Source: Gordionus sp. m RMFG-2023
Taxonomy: Eukaryota > Nematomorpha > Gordioida > Chordodea > Parachordodidae
Direction: 5' to 3'
DNA: 64,000 nucleotides
NCBI RefSeq assembly: GCF_954871325.1
Contig: NC_088775.1
Span: 25,893,561 to 25,957,560, forward strand
Both the position numbers and the translations under genes were made by a program. Of the stretch, positions 46,801 to 52,050 are shown piece after piece. Below the pieces are notes generated by a model. The model had not been told where the DNA came from and made no database searches. It saw only the letters and a program-made list of their open reading frames with translations. Each line of letters starts with the position of its first letter. The stretch's first letter is position 1.

Positions 46801-49285
46801 GCTAATTGTTTCTATTACATCTATTCTCTCCTTTTTGGGCTCTCGATTTGAAACGGTATAAATTGTTTTCTTACGTTTTGGATAACGGCTGCTTGTACTT
46901 TCGTTCTCTACCACCGTTTGCTCATTACTGTCGATTTTCATCTTATCATTTATGATGGTGTCTTTGTTTATTGAGTCTTGTATTGGGTCCATGTCTTTGG
47001 TCACCAATTCGTGTATAGGATCTATGTCTTTTGCTATCGAATTTTGTATATGATCATTTTCATTCATTTGTAGTGTAGTTTGCATCGTTTCTTCTCTTCC
47101 CTCCTCTCTATTTTTTAAATCGGAGTTGTCGAACCTATGTTTTAATTGATTAATATGTCTTCTCCATACCCCTAATTTAGTTTCAACTAAAAACGTCATT
47201 GGTCCTGCTCTTTTAACGATGATACCTGGTATCCAATTATCTTTTTTAAAATCTTTTGCATATATTTTTTCATTTATATTAAAAAAACCTGGTAACTGAG
47301 GTATATATGGATGAGGATAAATTGGTTTTATTAATTGTAAAGGTCCTATGGGTTGAAATTTAAGCATAATTGAACTTAGTGATTGTTTTGTGGTTATTTG
47401 TGGCTTATTTCGATAATTAAACAAAAAATCTTGTATTTTATTATAATCATTATGTTTTTTTTTAAAAAATTTAAAAGTTTGTACTAATCGCTCCGCTTCT
47501 CCGTTGGTTCTAGGGTGGTATGGGGCACTATATACATTTTTAATTGATAATTGTTTGCAAAATAGACTAAATTCTCTACTTTGAAATGGGGGTCCATTAT
47601 CCGTAACAATCGTATTGGGGTAACCGAAAATAGCAAAAAGTCTTAACAACAATTTTCTTACTTCAGTAAAATTATTCATCGTCATTTTTTGTATTTCAGA
47701 CCATTTACTAAAACTAATTTCATTAATATTTTTCCATTATTAATTCCTGACACTAATTTGTCCCGCAATACTGTATTATACATATCTTTAAATTCATACG
47801 TCTTTGCCTTTATCTTTAATTTATTAATATACTCTACGATGGTTTCATCTTTTTCTTGTTCCATTTTAAAGAAATAATATCTTTCTAACATGAAGTTTGT
47901 CTTCTTCATATAATAATTTTTTAAAAGTTTAATTATGTCATCATATGATATTTCCTCTAATGTCTTTGGCAAACACAAATTAAATAATTTAGAATAAACC
48001 TCTAATCCAATATTCGCTAATAAAAATGATTTTTTGTCTTCTATTTTTGCGATTTTAAATATGAATTCCATTTTTGATAAATAAACTTACATATTGCACT
48101 CCTTTATATTATATTTCTCCATTTGAAACGACTGCGCCATTGTGATGAAACCAATTTTTATTATAAATTTAACATCTTTTTACCTTTTGTACCGCAGTAT
48201 ATATATATTTTACAAAACAAACAATTAATCGTCGTACACAATTAATAATATATATATTTTAAATTCATCATATATTTAATTGCCTTTGAGGCTAATTGTT
48301 TCTATTACAAAAAGAACATATAATTTCTTTTTTGATAAATGGGATATGCCCTCATATTAAATATTAGGATGCTATTTGTTTGTTAAAATGATAGATAATT
48401 CTTCAACTACACGAAATTGTTATTAAACAATCTATTCATTTTCTTAATACAGGGTAAAAAAAAAGAAGTCATTTAAGCTATGTGGTGGGACTAATCATTT
48501 TTAAAATTGTTTTATCATGATCCTCACATAAATTTACAGCATTGATATTTTAAAATAAAGAAAGTCAAACGTTGTGGATGTGGGCTCGTCCCGTCCAAGT
48601 TAATAGCCTCGGAAGCATCTCTTCCTGAAAATTATATACGGAACCGGATGTTTGATTTTCAGTATTTTCAAGCGATGTATTTTACGCGATATGCGATTTG
48701 AACGCTAAGCTTTCTAGTGTTGTACAACAACAGAGTTATGCTAGGTATTTCTCATTTCCATCGAACAGAATATTAAGTAAAAATAGATAAGGAACCCTTT
48801 CCCCGTTATGGTGCAGGCCGCCTTTGCCTTATGCACAACGATCCAAAATCTTTCATTTAAACGTCTATATATTTTGATAAATAAAAAGTGTTTTCTACCT
48901 CCCCAGAAAACATTAGTATCTTTTAAAAAATATTAATACAATATAAATACACGAAACTTTTACCAGTTAATTTGTTTTCTATAATAAAAACTTTTTAAAA
49001 ATCTTTTGGGTCTTGAAAAACTTCACCTCTTCATTGAAGGGTTTGAAACTATGTATAGAGTCAAAAATAATACCTAAATTTTACCCTCTTGCTTATTTTA
49101 ATTAAATTAATTTTATATTTTATTAGTTAGATATTCCATGTTATGGTATATCGTTGTTTAATGACACTCCCATGCTTGCCCACGATAATGACGAATGCGT
49201 TAATAAAGGCACGTATCTTAACGGTATCGAGATATACAAAAACTTACTACAGTCTTTAGCAAATACTCCTCTGATTAAAATTTAA
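4728..49285 (+). CDS. ACY1: aminoacylase-1 (N-acyl-L-amino-acid amidohydrolase), 13 exons, 5' end missing
   Basis: Cytosolic zinc enzyme that removes acyl groups from N-acetylated amino acids, releasing free amino acid and acetate (peptidase family M20A). Exons: 4728-4818, 7035-7106, 9308-9330, 20005-20081, 34310-34456, 34990-35063, 40003-40052, 40273-40336, 40913-40955, 41325-41431, 44671-44750, 44840-44900 and 49127-49285. All junctions are AG/GT and keep phase, giving about 348 residues against about 408 in the human enzyme, so about 60 N-terminal residues lie upstream. Seen in order: HTDVV (zinc His plus catalytic Asp), QDMK (bridging Asp), PDEEIGG (catalytic Glu plus zinc Glu), GEG (zinc Glu), GHASRFIEN (dimer-lobe His), AFNVVP, DMRVTP, TDSRF and MLAHD (last zinc His). 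Every expected metal and active-site residue is present, so the enzyme is probably active. Odd points: animal relatives read LDEG where this has VLGEG, and the usual PWW after it is absent. The gene spans over 44 kb because its introns hold many transposons. Confidence 0.93.
4820..5246. mobile_element. MITE of the (A)ATTCG-rich hAT family, abutting the ACY1 exon
   Basis: The left end (aaaaaatacaaatcgaataat) and right end (gaataattcgtgattcggttttgggcc) resemble the two ends of the transposase-bearing hAT element at 35.5-39.1 kb. The subterminal zones are full of attcg/cgaat words in both. There is no coding capacity. No matching 8-bp flanks were found, so the limits are approximate. The left end seems to begin within a base or two of the exon donor. 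Confidence 0.6.
5247..7034. other. ACY1 intron sequence
   Basis: Mostly featureless A+T-rich DNA. Weak cccgattttt / ccggacttga / ccagtccgac islands at about 5970-6060 and gcagatctttg near 6272 look like a decayed CCGGGCC-type MITE. At about 6857-6964, ttagagatgtttc and ccatcactaatctc form a small inverted pair around a palindrome-rich centre (gatatcggccgattaccgg), probably a short MITE. No coding sequence. Confidence 0.4.
7035..7106 (+). CDS. ACY1: ACY1 exon b
   Basis: 72 nt, phase 0 at both ends, acceptor ttctcag, donor gtattt. It codes for EQWKYDPFGAVIADNG then NIYARGSQ, matching the family's W..DPF.A......YARG.Q stretch that leads into the bridging Asp. Confidence 0.92.
7576..8925 (+). 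mobile_element. hAT element relic, 1,350 bp, with perfect 8-bp target duplication
   Basis: The ends are cagagttgttaaag on the left and, as its inverse, tttagcaactctg on the right. They are flanked by a perfect duplication, cgatatag (7568-7575 and 8926-8933). Subterminal agtagcgcgctactt-type palindromes occur near both ends. Inside, on plus, a decayed transposase ends with the hAT dimerisation block SSSASVGRLFSKAKIIL, then SDHRSRLGDELL (about 8570-8660). Stops and frame changes are frequent, so it is inactive. It lies in the ACY1 intron between exons b and c. Confidence 0.88.
8934..9307. other. ACY1 intron sequence
   Basis: Non-coding and A+T-rich. It holds the polypyrimidine-poor acceptor region of the next exon (tatcggctttag). 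Nothing else was recognised. Confidence 0.4.
9308..9330 (+). CDS. ACY1: ACY1 exon c, a 23-nt microexon
   Basis: It codes for DMKGTGI plus two bases of the next Gln codon (CA, completed by A of exon d). The Asp is the one that bridges the two zinc ions in M20 enzymes. Acceptor ctttag, donor gtatat. Its assignment rests on the exact phase fit with both neighbours and on the family motif GxQDMK..GIQYLEA. Confidence 0.88.
9827..10081 (-). pseudogene. hAT transposase C-terminal dimerisation domain (fragment)
   Basis: An 84-residue open stretch with LFIKYNTTIPSSAPLER and KRGCLNDQNFENILLLK, the hAT C-terminal domain. It is part of the element spanning 9477-18199. The plus-strand relic at 25480-25660 has nearly the same motif, so the two are one family. 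Further transposase similarity upstream, up to about 10920, is broken by stops and frame changes. Confidence 0.8.
11491..12303 (+). CDS. Gag-position ORF of the Gypsy element: membrane segment plus two CCHC knuckles
   Basis: 270 residues. Residues about 39-60 form one strongly hydrophobic stretch (VVTILLLVLLYVLHIMI), a probable single membrane-spanning helix. Residues about 80-150 are charged and helical, with possible coiled coil. Two zinc knuckles follow: CTRCGYVGHKVETC (about 191-204) and CFKCNKPGHVAINC (about 254-267). The knuckles and the place before protease identify it as the Gag-equivalent of the element. I see no recognisable capsid region between the hydrophobic segment and the knuckles. 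Membrane insertion is inferred from hydrophobicity only. Confidence 0.75.
   Translation: MGFIFNFDIEPSVFDKISEYPSITYQSLYQMVDKFDVNNAVVTILLLVLLYVLHIMIKFLFGKCTLVATKVYGNWKLDTPVSADCWKKIAVLESSLNGILNEIKNGRPEKVETMKDNNDDRLDSVERSIVILQELKELKEVIKIIYQDINTLVITNSNINKGQIRGPTWTNGKNISIEKNGFSGHKKILEDLKCTRCGYVGHKVETCVVKEQNFREGFPLRKLALENSNVRKISGTNTNKFDVLRPNYGKSRVCFKCNKPGHVAINCIKN
15815..16235. repeat. tandem repeat of about 176 bp in the 3' region of the Gypsy element
   Basis: A compound unit with taggtcaatatagacgg as its hallmark appears at about 15843 and again at about 16019, roughly 176 bp apart. Half-units occur between and after, ending at about 16230. Within each unit, 'ggtcatattaaaaatagg' and 'tttaataaa' blocks repeat again. 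It lies after the integrase region. The copies are nearly identical by eye. Confidence 0.8.
16621..17590. other. right flank of the nested element, unrecognised
   Basis: Non-coding or weakly coding. The minus strand at 16953-17192 has a 79-residue open stretch and the plus strand at about 17224-17384 a 50-residue one. They overlap little and match nothing I know. They may be remains of the hAT transposase or of a third insertion. An acttggcgatcacaccaagg hairpin lies near 16651. Confidence 0.3.
18208..19687. other. ACY1 intron sequence with decayed repeats
   Basis: A small inverted repeat at about 18530-18590 (gcgaattcgcggcgaatt paired with ccgcgaattctcgc) suggests a short MITE. Islands at about 18815 (gagaccttcgggtctt) and 19205-19310 (gctcgacccgggtatt, then gaagtctgggccgac) look like decayed CCGGGCC-type elements. 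No coding sequence was recognised. Confidence 0.35.
19688..19910. mobile_element. hAT-type MITE with TAGTGTTGTTAAACGGCTC ends
   Basis: The left end tagtgttgttaaacggctc is the inverse of the right end gagccgtttaacaacacta, an almost perfect match over 19 bp. Flanks are (a)ctggctc and ctgggctc, a slightly decayed duplication. The 223-bp body is itself an imperfect inverted repeat (aatattttagccagaaaaat paired with atttttctggatgaaatatt). A diverged partial copy is at about 21015-21165, and weaker relatives lie at 32.2-32.7 and 55.1 kb. It lies 94 bp before ACY1 exon d. Confidence 0.82.
20005..20081 (+). CDS. ACY1: ACY1 exon d
   Basis: 77 nt. It completes Gln and codes for YLEAIRAIKKDGTTLLRT then IHVIYVP. 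It ends on the first base of the Asp codon that opens the DEE motif in exon e. Acceptor ttattccaag, donor gttcgg. The match to QYLEA.R.L...G...RTIH...VPDEE is clear. Confidence 0.93.
20082..21769. other. ACY1 intron sequence with partial MITEs
   Basis: Contains tagtgttgttaaattgcttgg at about 20535 (left end of a hAT-type MITE). A dispersed sequence at about 20620-20735 (ctgagcatcgaccctaaacc, then gaggacgagtagttta) has an inverted relative near 26668-26800. A partial copy of the 19688 MITE is at about 21015-21165, and a ggccgggcctaag / acccgggccgggcc island at about 21225-21265. Two related blocks near 21420-21460 and 21510-21550 repeat 'ttttttataattcatatcta'. No coding sequence. Confidence 0.4.
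21770..22163 (+). pseudogene. hAT transposase C-terminal fragment
   Basis: Two adjacent open stretches in different frames. The first (21770-21961) is an acidic linker-like segment. The second (21972-22163) reads LEWWAAHQSEFPILAKLA, then IPALSASCERNFSTTGRIL, the typical hAT C-terminal dimerisation domain with its LxWW and SxSCER.FS motifs, and it ends at a natural stop. The rest of the transposase is not visible upstream, so this is a truncated copy. Its family differs from the IKYNTT-type copies at 9.8 and 25.5 kb. Confidence 0.8.
22164..22799. other. very A+T-rich intron sequence
   Basis: Related short blocks (tttttataaatt..aatataaaatat) recur about five times between 22430 and 22700, giving a loose tandem or stuttered look. 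No gene. Confidence 0.35.
22800..22942. mobile_element. CCGGGCC-rich MITE (copy B, partial)
   Basis: Contains three or four cgggccgagccgggcc-type blocks separated by taaaaaattt, and ends with ctgcaggtctctg, the same right end as copies A and D. The left end was not found. An ATAAT microsatellite follows directly. Confidence 0.6.
22943..23799. other. A+T-rich intron sequence
   Basis: No coding sequence was recognised. Near 23313, tagggctgggaaccaacgtt, followed by 'ggtattggttcaaaatatt', looks like the start of a short element. A related 'agggctgcacag' start occurs near 61604. The left limit of the next hAT relic may lie in here. Confidence 0.3.
23800..25975 (+). mobile_element. hAT element relic (IKYNTT-type family)
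   Basis: Decayed transposase pieces appear in order on plus: IRTTEDSWSAYHR-like (about 24120), SCSAHTLNLIASVDIEKAG (about 24555-24620), and the C-terminal block LFIKYNTTLPSSAPIER, then FSMAKAALSTKRSCLSDQNF (about 25510-25640). The block is nearly the same as in the minus-strand element at 9.5-18.2 kb. The 3' end has repeated gtaacg words (25865-25965) and may finish at tttacagcacta near 25974. Many stops and frame changes make it dead. The left end and target duplication were not found. Confidence 0.72.
25976..28429. other. ACY1 intron sequence
   Basis: Mostly featureless. A dispersed repeat lies at about 26668-26800 (minus orientation relative to that at 20620-20735). A G run (ten G) is near 27018 and another near 28312. 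Related 'aagggatcatgactatacg' and 'agtcatgatccctttaaa' words at about 27773 and 28096 form a distant inverted pair, possibly the ends of a roughly 340-bp MITE. No coding sequence is supported. Confidence 0.35.
28430..31740 (-). mobile_element. RTE-like non-LTR retrotransposon (LINE), broken
   Basis: Reading down the minus strand: a 5' non-coding part (about 31740-31545); an apurinic-type endonuclease (VATWNVGSITGRAGE, CCIQETRWKG, about 31420-31001, continuing ACDLNGHVG, then GVHGGYSYG at 31010-30820); a VIPGEECINQHRLVIGDL linker (about 30720); reverse transcriptase (GFTSGKGTTDA-like region near 29750, LYLDDLVLM near 29420); and a PHD-like zinc finger CGVCGKGV..CTRCQKWVH (29101-29337). The C-terminal region has RMIRWMCGVSLRER and RLRWFGHVERM (28510-28869). 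The frame shifts several times, so it is dead. Endonuclease and tail wording fit RTE-like elements; the exact clade is unsure. It lies antisense in the largest ACY1 intron. Confidence 0.85.
31741..34309. other. ACY1 intron sequence with decayed MITE pieces
   Basis: At about 32205-32310 and 32545-32650, blocks such as tcgaggcttaggcaaaatat resemble the centre of the 19688 MITE. Near 33128-33150, cctccccgatggctacgcg looks like an element end. At about 33685-34000, cccggaccaaatgggcagac, cgggcgcggttg and ggatcggatcggac look like a decayed CCGGGCC-type element. No coding sequence. Confidence 0.35.
34310..34456 (+). CDS. ACY1: ACY1 exon e (catalytic DEE exon)
   Basis: 147 nt. With the last base of exon d it reads DEEIGGQKGMDALAQSQYF, then KDLKVCVVLGEGRASPTQEF and YVHYAERAVR. 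The first two Glu are the catalytic base and a zinc ligand, and the Glu in GEG is the next zinc ligand. The Asp usual before that Glu (LDEG) is Gly here. Acceptor tttaaatag, donor gtaaat. The gtg at 34380 is an unused in-frame decoy. Confidence 0.93.
34990..35063 (+). CDS. ACY1: ACY1 exon f
   Basis: 74 nt. It completes Thr and codes for VLVTITGSSGHASRFIEN, then SAVSKF. GHASRF is the lid/dimerisation-domain motif whose His reaches the partner's active site in M20 enzymes. Acceptor tttataaag, donor gtaaaa. The intron before it is only 533 bp. Confidence 0.92.
35064..35487. other. ACY1 intron sequence
   Basis: A C run (nine C) near 35266, followed by ttccgacattgtaaagctag and ttacgcccctg, resembles the end of a CAGTGGCGTA-type short element. 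No coding sequence. Confidence 0.35.
37888..38432. mobile_element. short hAT-type MITE nested in the larger hAT element
   Basis: It begins TAGCATAGGCATGGGGGAGG and ends tcctggctaagccactg (inverse CAGTGGCTTAGCCAGGA), a loose inverted pair. Flanking octamers taattaag and taattaaa match at 7 of 8. The body is A+T-rich and codes for nothing. Confidence 0.55.
38560..38780 (+). pseudogene. possible piggyBac-like transposase fragment
   Basis: One frame reads KVTKWEKDFPNQGRRTSQEN then LVIYLPGA, which resembles the 'TKW.k.pp..gRt...Ni....pGp' segment near the start of piggyBac transposase cores. The similarity is short and interrupted by stops. It could instead be chance or part of the surrounding element. 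Confidence 0.35.
39190..39520. repeat. dispersed repeat, copy 1 (inverted relative at 50.8 kb)
   Basis: Blocks such as cataattcccaaaatttgc, gcctttacaaatcgcgtgat and cattttgcgttagagcc match, in reverse complement and with moderate divergence, the stretch at 50830-51140. No terminal repeats or coding capacity were seen; it is possibly an old MITE or SINE-like family. Confidence 0.6.
39521..40002. other. ACY1 intron sequence
   Basis: Contains a G run near 39719 (ggcgggagggggggggggaa) and duplicated 'atatgaatctatcattta' words at about 39880. The acceptor of exon g (ttattttttttcag) ends it. No coding sequence. Confidence 0.4.
40003..40052 (+). CDS. ACY1: ACY1 exon g
   Basis: 50 nt, coding for QKLLISCMEYREQERK plus AG of the next Arg codon. 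It matches the family's 'KLH...NSI.AFREKE..RL' helix. Acceptor ttttttttcag, donor gttaca. Confidence 0.88.
40273..40336 (+). CDS. ACY1: ACY1 exon h
   Basis: 64 nt. It completes Arg and codes for LITDSELTLGDVTT, then INLTQLK. GDVTT.NLTQL is diagnostic for ACY1. It sits 220 bp after exon g. Acceptor catatag, donor gtatta, phase 0 out. Confidence 0.93.
40337..40912. other. ACY1 intron h-i with a small tandem repeat
   Basis: Holds G-rich sequence at about 40710-40740 (gggggagttgagggtggggg) and, at about 40775-40865, a tandem repeat of a roughly 29-bp unit, ttttataaaatagattttt, present about four times. No coding sequence. Confidence 0.6.
40913..40955 (+). CDS. ACY1: ACY1 exon i
   Basis: 43 nt, coding for AGVAFNVVPSEIYC plus the first base of Thr. 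It matches 'GGVAYNVVP.EM.A.FD'. The Asn is an active-site residue. Acceptor actaataag, donor gtaaat. Confidence 0.91.
41325..41431 (+). CDS. ACY1: ACY1 exon j
   Basis: 107 nt. It completes Thr and codes for FDMRVTPRVDLSDFENLW, then KSWVDAAGDGITYKFHQ. It matches 'FD.RV.P.VD...FE..L..W...AG.GVT..F.Q'. Acceptor aaaaag, donor gtttta, phase 0 out. Confidence 0.93.
41432..42865. other. ACY1 intron sequence
   Basis: A+T-rich. An inverted pair at about 42135-42185 (gaagcaactgcttcataaaatttgca against tgcaaattttttatgcaattgc) may form a hairpin. No coding sequence or bounded element was found. Confidence 0.35.
42874..43247. mobile_element. CCGGGCC-rich hAT MITE (copy C)
   Basis: The left end TAGAGATCTGCAAAGTTAGG and the right end cctatgcagataacta are an imperfect inverted pair. 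Flanking octamers attgtaac and attgtaat match at 7 of 8. The body has cgggccgggcc-type blocks at both ends around an A+T-rich centre. That centre is nearly the same as in the 62.0-kb copy (for example ttgaaattaaacgacatat), so this is one subfamily. Confidence 0.85.
43256..44670. other. ACY1 intron sequence
   Basis: Contains a G run near 43687 and an unmatched minus-strand open stretch at 44097-44339 (80 residues, no recognisable motif). Nothing else is supported. Confidence 0.35.
44671..44750 (+). CDS. ACY1: ACY1 exon k
   Basis: 80 nt, coding for RSCKPIMSSIEPGFVWWDAI, then SRVAKK plus AT of Met. It matches 'HP..TP.D.SNPWW.AFSRVCK.M'. It fits directly on exon j in phase 0. Acceptor ttataaaag, donor gtaata. 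Confidence 0.91.
44840..44900 (+). CDS. ACY1: ACY1 exon l
   Basis: 61 nt. It completes Met and codes for DLALKPCITGGATDSRFLRE. TDSRF carries the substrate-carboxylate Arg of the family (TDNRYIR). Acceptor tttatacag, donor gtaaga. The intron before it is only 89 bp. Confidence 0.93.
44901..46652. other. last ACY1 intron, first part
   Basis: Holds a G+C-richer island at about 45490-46140 (see the ORF at 45836) inside A+T-rich DNA. A dispersed block at about 45138-45185 (tttccggcaaaatcgg) has a relative near 54028. Another at about 46340-46420 has a relative near 53860-53930. No other coding sequence was found. Confidence 0.35.
45836..46084 (+). CDS. unrecognised ORF in a G+C-richer island
   Basis: 82 codons, with the composition of coding DNA rather than of the surrounding intron. 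It reads RVDGILTFLKATENIVDVF, then AGLLSAKELAVQGMLGI and a basic end PVVKRPRLE before the stop. Similar composition and short open stretches in other frames go on upstream to about 45600 (GGPLVSGNEGYTIRTFSVF in another frame), so this looks like the decayed end of a longer gene or element. I do not recognise the family. It sits in sense orientation in the last ACY1 intron, and no splice fit to ACY1 was found. Confidence 0.4.
   Translation: MRVDGILTFLKATENIVDVFMAGLLSAKELAVQGMLGIRFDGLATIDANGEYFTAKAKGYEYTCSPVVKRPRLELGMASNHS
46653..46819 (-). repeat. LTR of the short Gypsy element (3' copy in element orientation)
   Basis: 167 bp, identical by eye to 48143-48309. Bounded by TG and CA in element orientation. 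It overlaps the end of the integrase-side ORF. Confidence 0.88.
48143..48309 (-). repeat. LTR of the short Gypsy element (5' copy in element orientation)
   Basis: 167 bp, identical by eye to 46653-46819. The primer-binding-like sequence adjoins its inner edge. Confidence 0.88.
48310..49126. other. last ACY1 intron, final part
   Basis: Non-coding and A+T-rich. It ends in the acceptor attttattag of the last exon. Nothing else was recognised. Confidence 0.4.
49127..49285 (+). CDS. ACY1: ACY1 last exon with stop codon
   Basis: 52 codons plus TAA. It reads LDIPCYGISLFNDTPMLAHD, then NDECVNKGTYLNGIEIYKNL and a short end. It matches 'G.PALGFSPMN.TP.LLHDHDE.L.......G..IY..L'. The His of MLAHD is the last zinc ligand. 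The protein ends at nearly the same place as vertebrate ACY1. Confidence 0.94.
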   Translation, partial: LDIPCYGISLFNDTPMLAHDNDECVNKGTYLNGIEIYKNLLQSLANTPLIKI

Positions 49286-49494
49286 ACTTTAACACTTCGA
49301 TTGTTATTTATAACGAATTCCCTGGGTGTTTTAATATATCTGAAAAATAGTCCGGTGGAATATAATTATGGTGAAATTTTATCGATATGCGGAATAACCT
49401 ATTTTTTTAAAAACCTTATATTTATATTATAAATCAAATATATTTTTAATATATTATTTTAAACTTTTATTTACATTTTGTTACTTCATTGTTC

Positions 49495-49500
49495 AATAAA
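49495..49500 (+). other. candidate ACY1 polyadenylation signal
   Basis: AATAAA about 210 bases after the ACY1 stop codon and the first perfect hexamer I noticed downstream. In such A+T-rich DNA the motif is common, so this is only positional support. Confidence 0.4.
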
Positions 49501-50829
49501 TATTTTAAAAAGTTTGATTCTTTATGAACCATGGAATTGTGTTTATTAATTTGACTAATATAATATTTTATAGTATTCTAAGGCAGATCATAACTTACAA
49601 TATATATCTAATCAAATCTTAATTAACAATCTATATTTTATTTTATTCCCTATTATTGTTAATTTTTTTTATTGGTAGCAAATTCGCTTACCCCATATTT
49701 TACATTTTGCTCATTATGTCTAATATTTTTTTATGTTGTTGGAATCAATCATTAATTCCATAACAATTGTAAATCAATTTATAAAATTATATGTATAATA
49801 TTATTATAATTCTAAATTATATGCCCATCAAAAGATTTACAAATAATATATAGTTTTAAATTTAATTTAATACTTACATGTATGTAAGTATGTATATAAA
49901 AATTACTAAAAAATTATATCACTTATTTTATAGATACGTTATTTATTTATATACTCACAATAATGATAGGTGTGGTTGATATATTGATCTCTTTATAAAT
50001 CAATGCTAATTTGAAATGATTTTTTTTAAACAAATTTATTTTTTTATTATATATGAACATTTATCTGTTATAATATTTCTATAATTTACGATAATTATTA
50101 AAACTCATTATAAAATCTATTGAAATGTTATTGAATATATAATCAAATAAAATTATTAAAACCGACACCAATTTATTTGTTATAGATTTAATTTATAGAC
50201 TAATTTCATAGTTATTCAACGGACAAATAAATTGTTTAAAGCAATAAATAAAATTCTTGATTCATCATAATATTTTACTATATAAAAAAGTTAAAAATTT
50301 ATTAAAAACTTTTAGTTATGTTTTAAATTTTAAAATAGGCTTTTTTAAAAATACACTGATAAAATTATGTTGATTTTTTAATTTACACTGGTTAAATTGG
50401 AAATAATTATTGCGAAAAATGAGTTTAAAAAAATACCAATTTTTATAGAAAGGTTACAATGAGATTTATGATGGTGTTTTTTAAAAGGGCGGACATGTGT
50501 GCTCATTTATAATTGTGGTCTATTTTGAATGGGGTGTTAATTTTGGTCTATTTTCAATTGTGACTTGGTCCACTTTTAATTAATTGTAATTATTTCTTTG
50601 TAAATGATAGATATAGATTACACAACATCATTAACTATTTCTACCTCCCAACCCCTTCTAACGATTAGTAATCAATATTCCCTTCCCCCTTATATTTGTT
50701 TTTAATTAAATATTTCTTTGATAAAAGATATCCTCTTCATTATGTATTTTTAATAAAATTGCATTTACATGTAATCAATATTTTGTACCCGTATAAAAAA
50801 TATATATCAAATGTTACATTAAACTCCTG
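49501..50829. other. intergenic A+T-rich stretch
   Basis: No gene or bounded element was seen. Short cytosine-rich words near 50645 and 50680 (cctcccaaccccttct, cccttcccccttat) may be remnants of an element end. Confidence 0.35.
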
Positions 50830-51140
50830 ATTTGCTGGGAAATAATAGATAATTTAGGTATGGGATGATGGTAGCCGAGAAACTCTGATTCAAAATGAAC
50901 GATTTAAAGTGATTTACTAAAGGGATTTTGGTATCAGGTGGACTTTGACGCAAGATGAATGTTAGCAGATGAACTTTGATTCTAAATGAAGCATTGAAAT
51001 GATTTTTTTGGAAGTTATATGTAATATTAATATATTTTGAGGAAAAGTTACGCAACCTGTAAAGGCCAAATGAAGCAAATTTTGCGAACTATATAAAATA
51101 ATATTTTTTGAGAATGTATCACGTGGCCTGTAAAGGGTTA
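50830..51140. repeat. dispersed repeat, copy 2 (inverted relative of 39.2 kb)
   Basis: Reverse-complemented, it gives blocks such as atagttcgcaaaatttgc, gcctttacaggttgcgtaac and cattcatcttgcgtcaaag, which align in order with 39190-39520. Divergence is moderate, so the family is old. The 78-residue minus-strand ORF here is a by-product. Confidence 0.6.
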
Positions 51141-51479
51141 TCGTTTCGTAGTTTATGTTATATTTATTTTATCTAATATCATATGACAATCAGATAATTT
51201 ATAAATGTAGAATATCAAGAAAATGTCAATCATTCATTTTATTCTGGAAAATATGAATGTGATTCAGCATCCTTTGTATGAATAAATCAAAAAAGGGAAT
51301 TTCTTATGATGGATTATAAAAGTGTAAAGTATATATTGAGAAATAAAACAATATAGACACAAGTTTATAGGAAATTAGATATAAGAATACATCTTCACAC
51401 CAAATTTAAAATCTTTATGCTGAAGGGATAAGAAGTTATTCGCGTTAATATTGTTACCCCGTCAATCACTATCCCGGTC

Positions 51480-52050
51480 TTCCCTATATGTGAAGGCGGC
51501 CCAACGATTGGGAGCACTAAAGATGAATCTTATTCTATTTTTTAGTGCTTGTTAGTGCTTCAATTATAGTAACCGAAGTTAGGGAAAAAAAGTTATAAGC
51601 CTAAATAAAAACTTTAGCCAATTTCACGCTTAAAATTCGATTGAATCATTAACGACGAAACATATACCATACCATTCTTTAGTACTTCGGGAGTAGAGGT
51701 TAGTCCTTCAATCACTTTTTGTAACCGAAAAAGTTATTTGCGAAAAGTCAAAAATAAACAAATGAGGCGACTTGCCAAAACAAAAACTAAACATTTGGTT
51801 TTAGCCAATAAGTGCTTAATTTATACATTAAATTCCATTAATAATTTATTTAACCACTTTATAAAAAAGTTATAAGCTAAATTAAAGTTATGACGTCACT
51901 AATTAGGTTTGAAATTGGCCTAACGAATGGTAGCGCTAACGGTGAAACTTATTTTATTCTTTAGTGATTCGTAGTTGAGGTTAGTGCTTCAATCAGTTTA
52001 GTATCCCCAATTTTTAAGAAAAAAATAAACAAAGGGCGGCCCACCAAAAC
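51480..52050. repeat. cluster of related degenerate repeats
   Basis: Three blocks share the order '(g)gcccaacgattgg..agcactaa..gtgaaactta..tattcttta gtgctt..ttagtgcttcaatca..gtaaccg' at about 51495-51595, 51660-51735 and 51910-52010. A fourth relative lies at about 53450-53530 and a short one near 4018. Copies are diverged and in the same orientation. It is probably an old repeat family. No coding sequence. Confidence 0.5.

Larger units (their letters stand above)
46653..48309 (-). mobile_element. short Gypsy-type LTR element with identical 167-bp LTRs (fossil, young)
   Basis: LTRs lie at 46653-46819 and 48143-48309, 167 bp each, identical by eye. In element orientation they start TGTAATAG and end TTTCATCA. 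On minus, the primer-binding-site-like TGGCGCAGTCG comes directly after the 5' LTR. Parts visible inside are a gag-like ORF (about 47682-48071) and the second half of an integrase (TDNGPPFQS, HPRTNGEAERL) with a charged tail (about 46786-47685). Protease and reverse transcriptase are not visible, so it is a compact, broken copy, probably moved by others. Identical LTRs indicate a very recent insertion. A possible 5-bp duplication aaaag is offset by two bases. It lies antisense in the last ACY1 intron. Confidence 0.88.
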
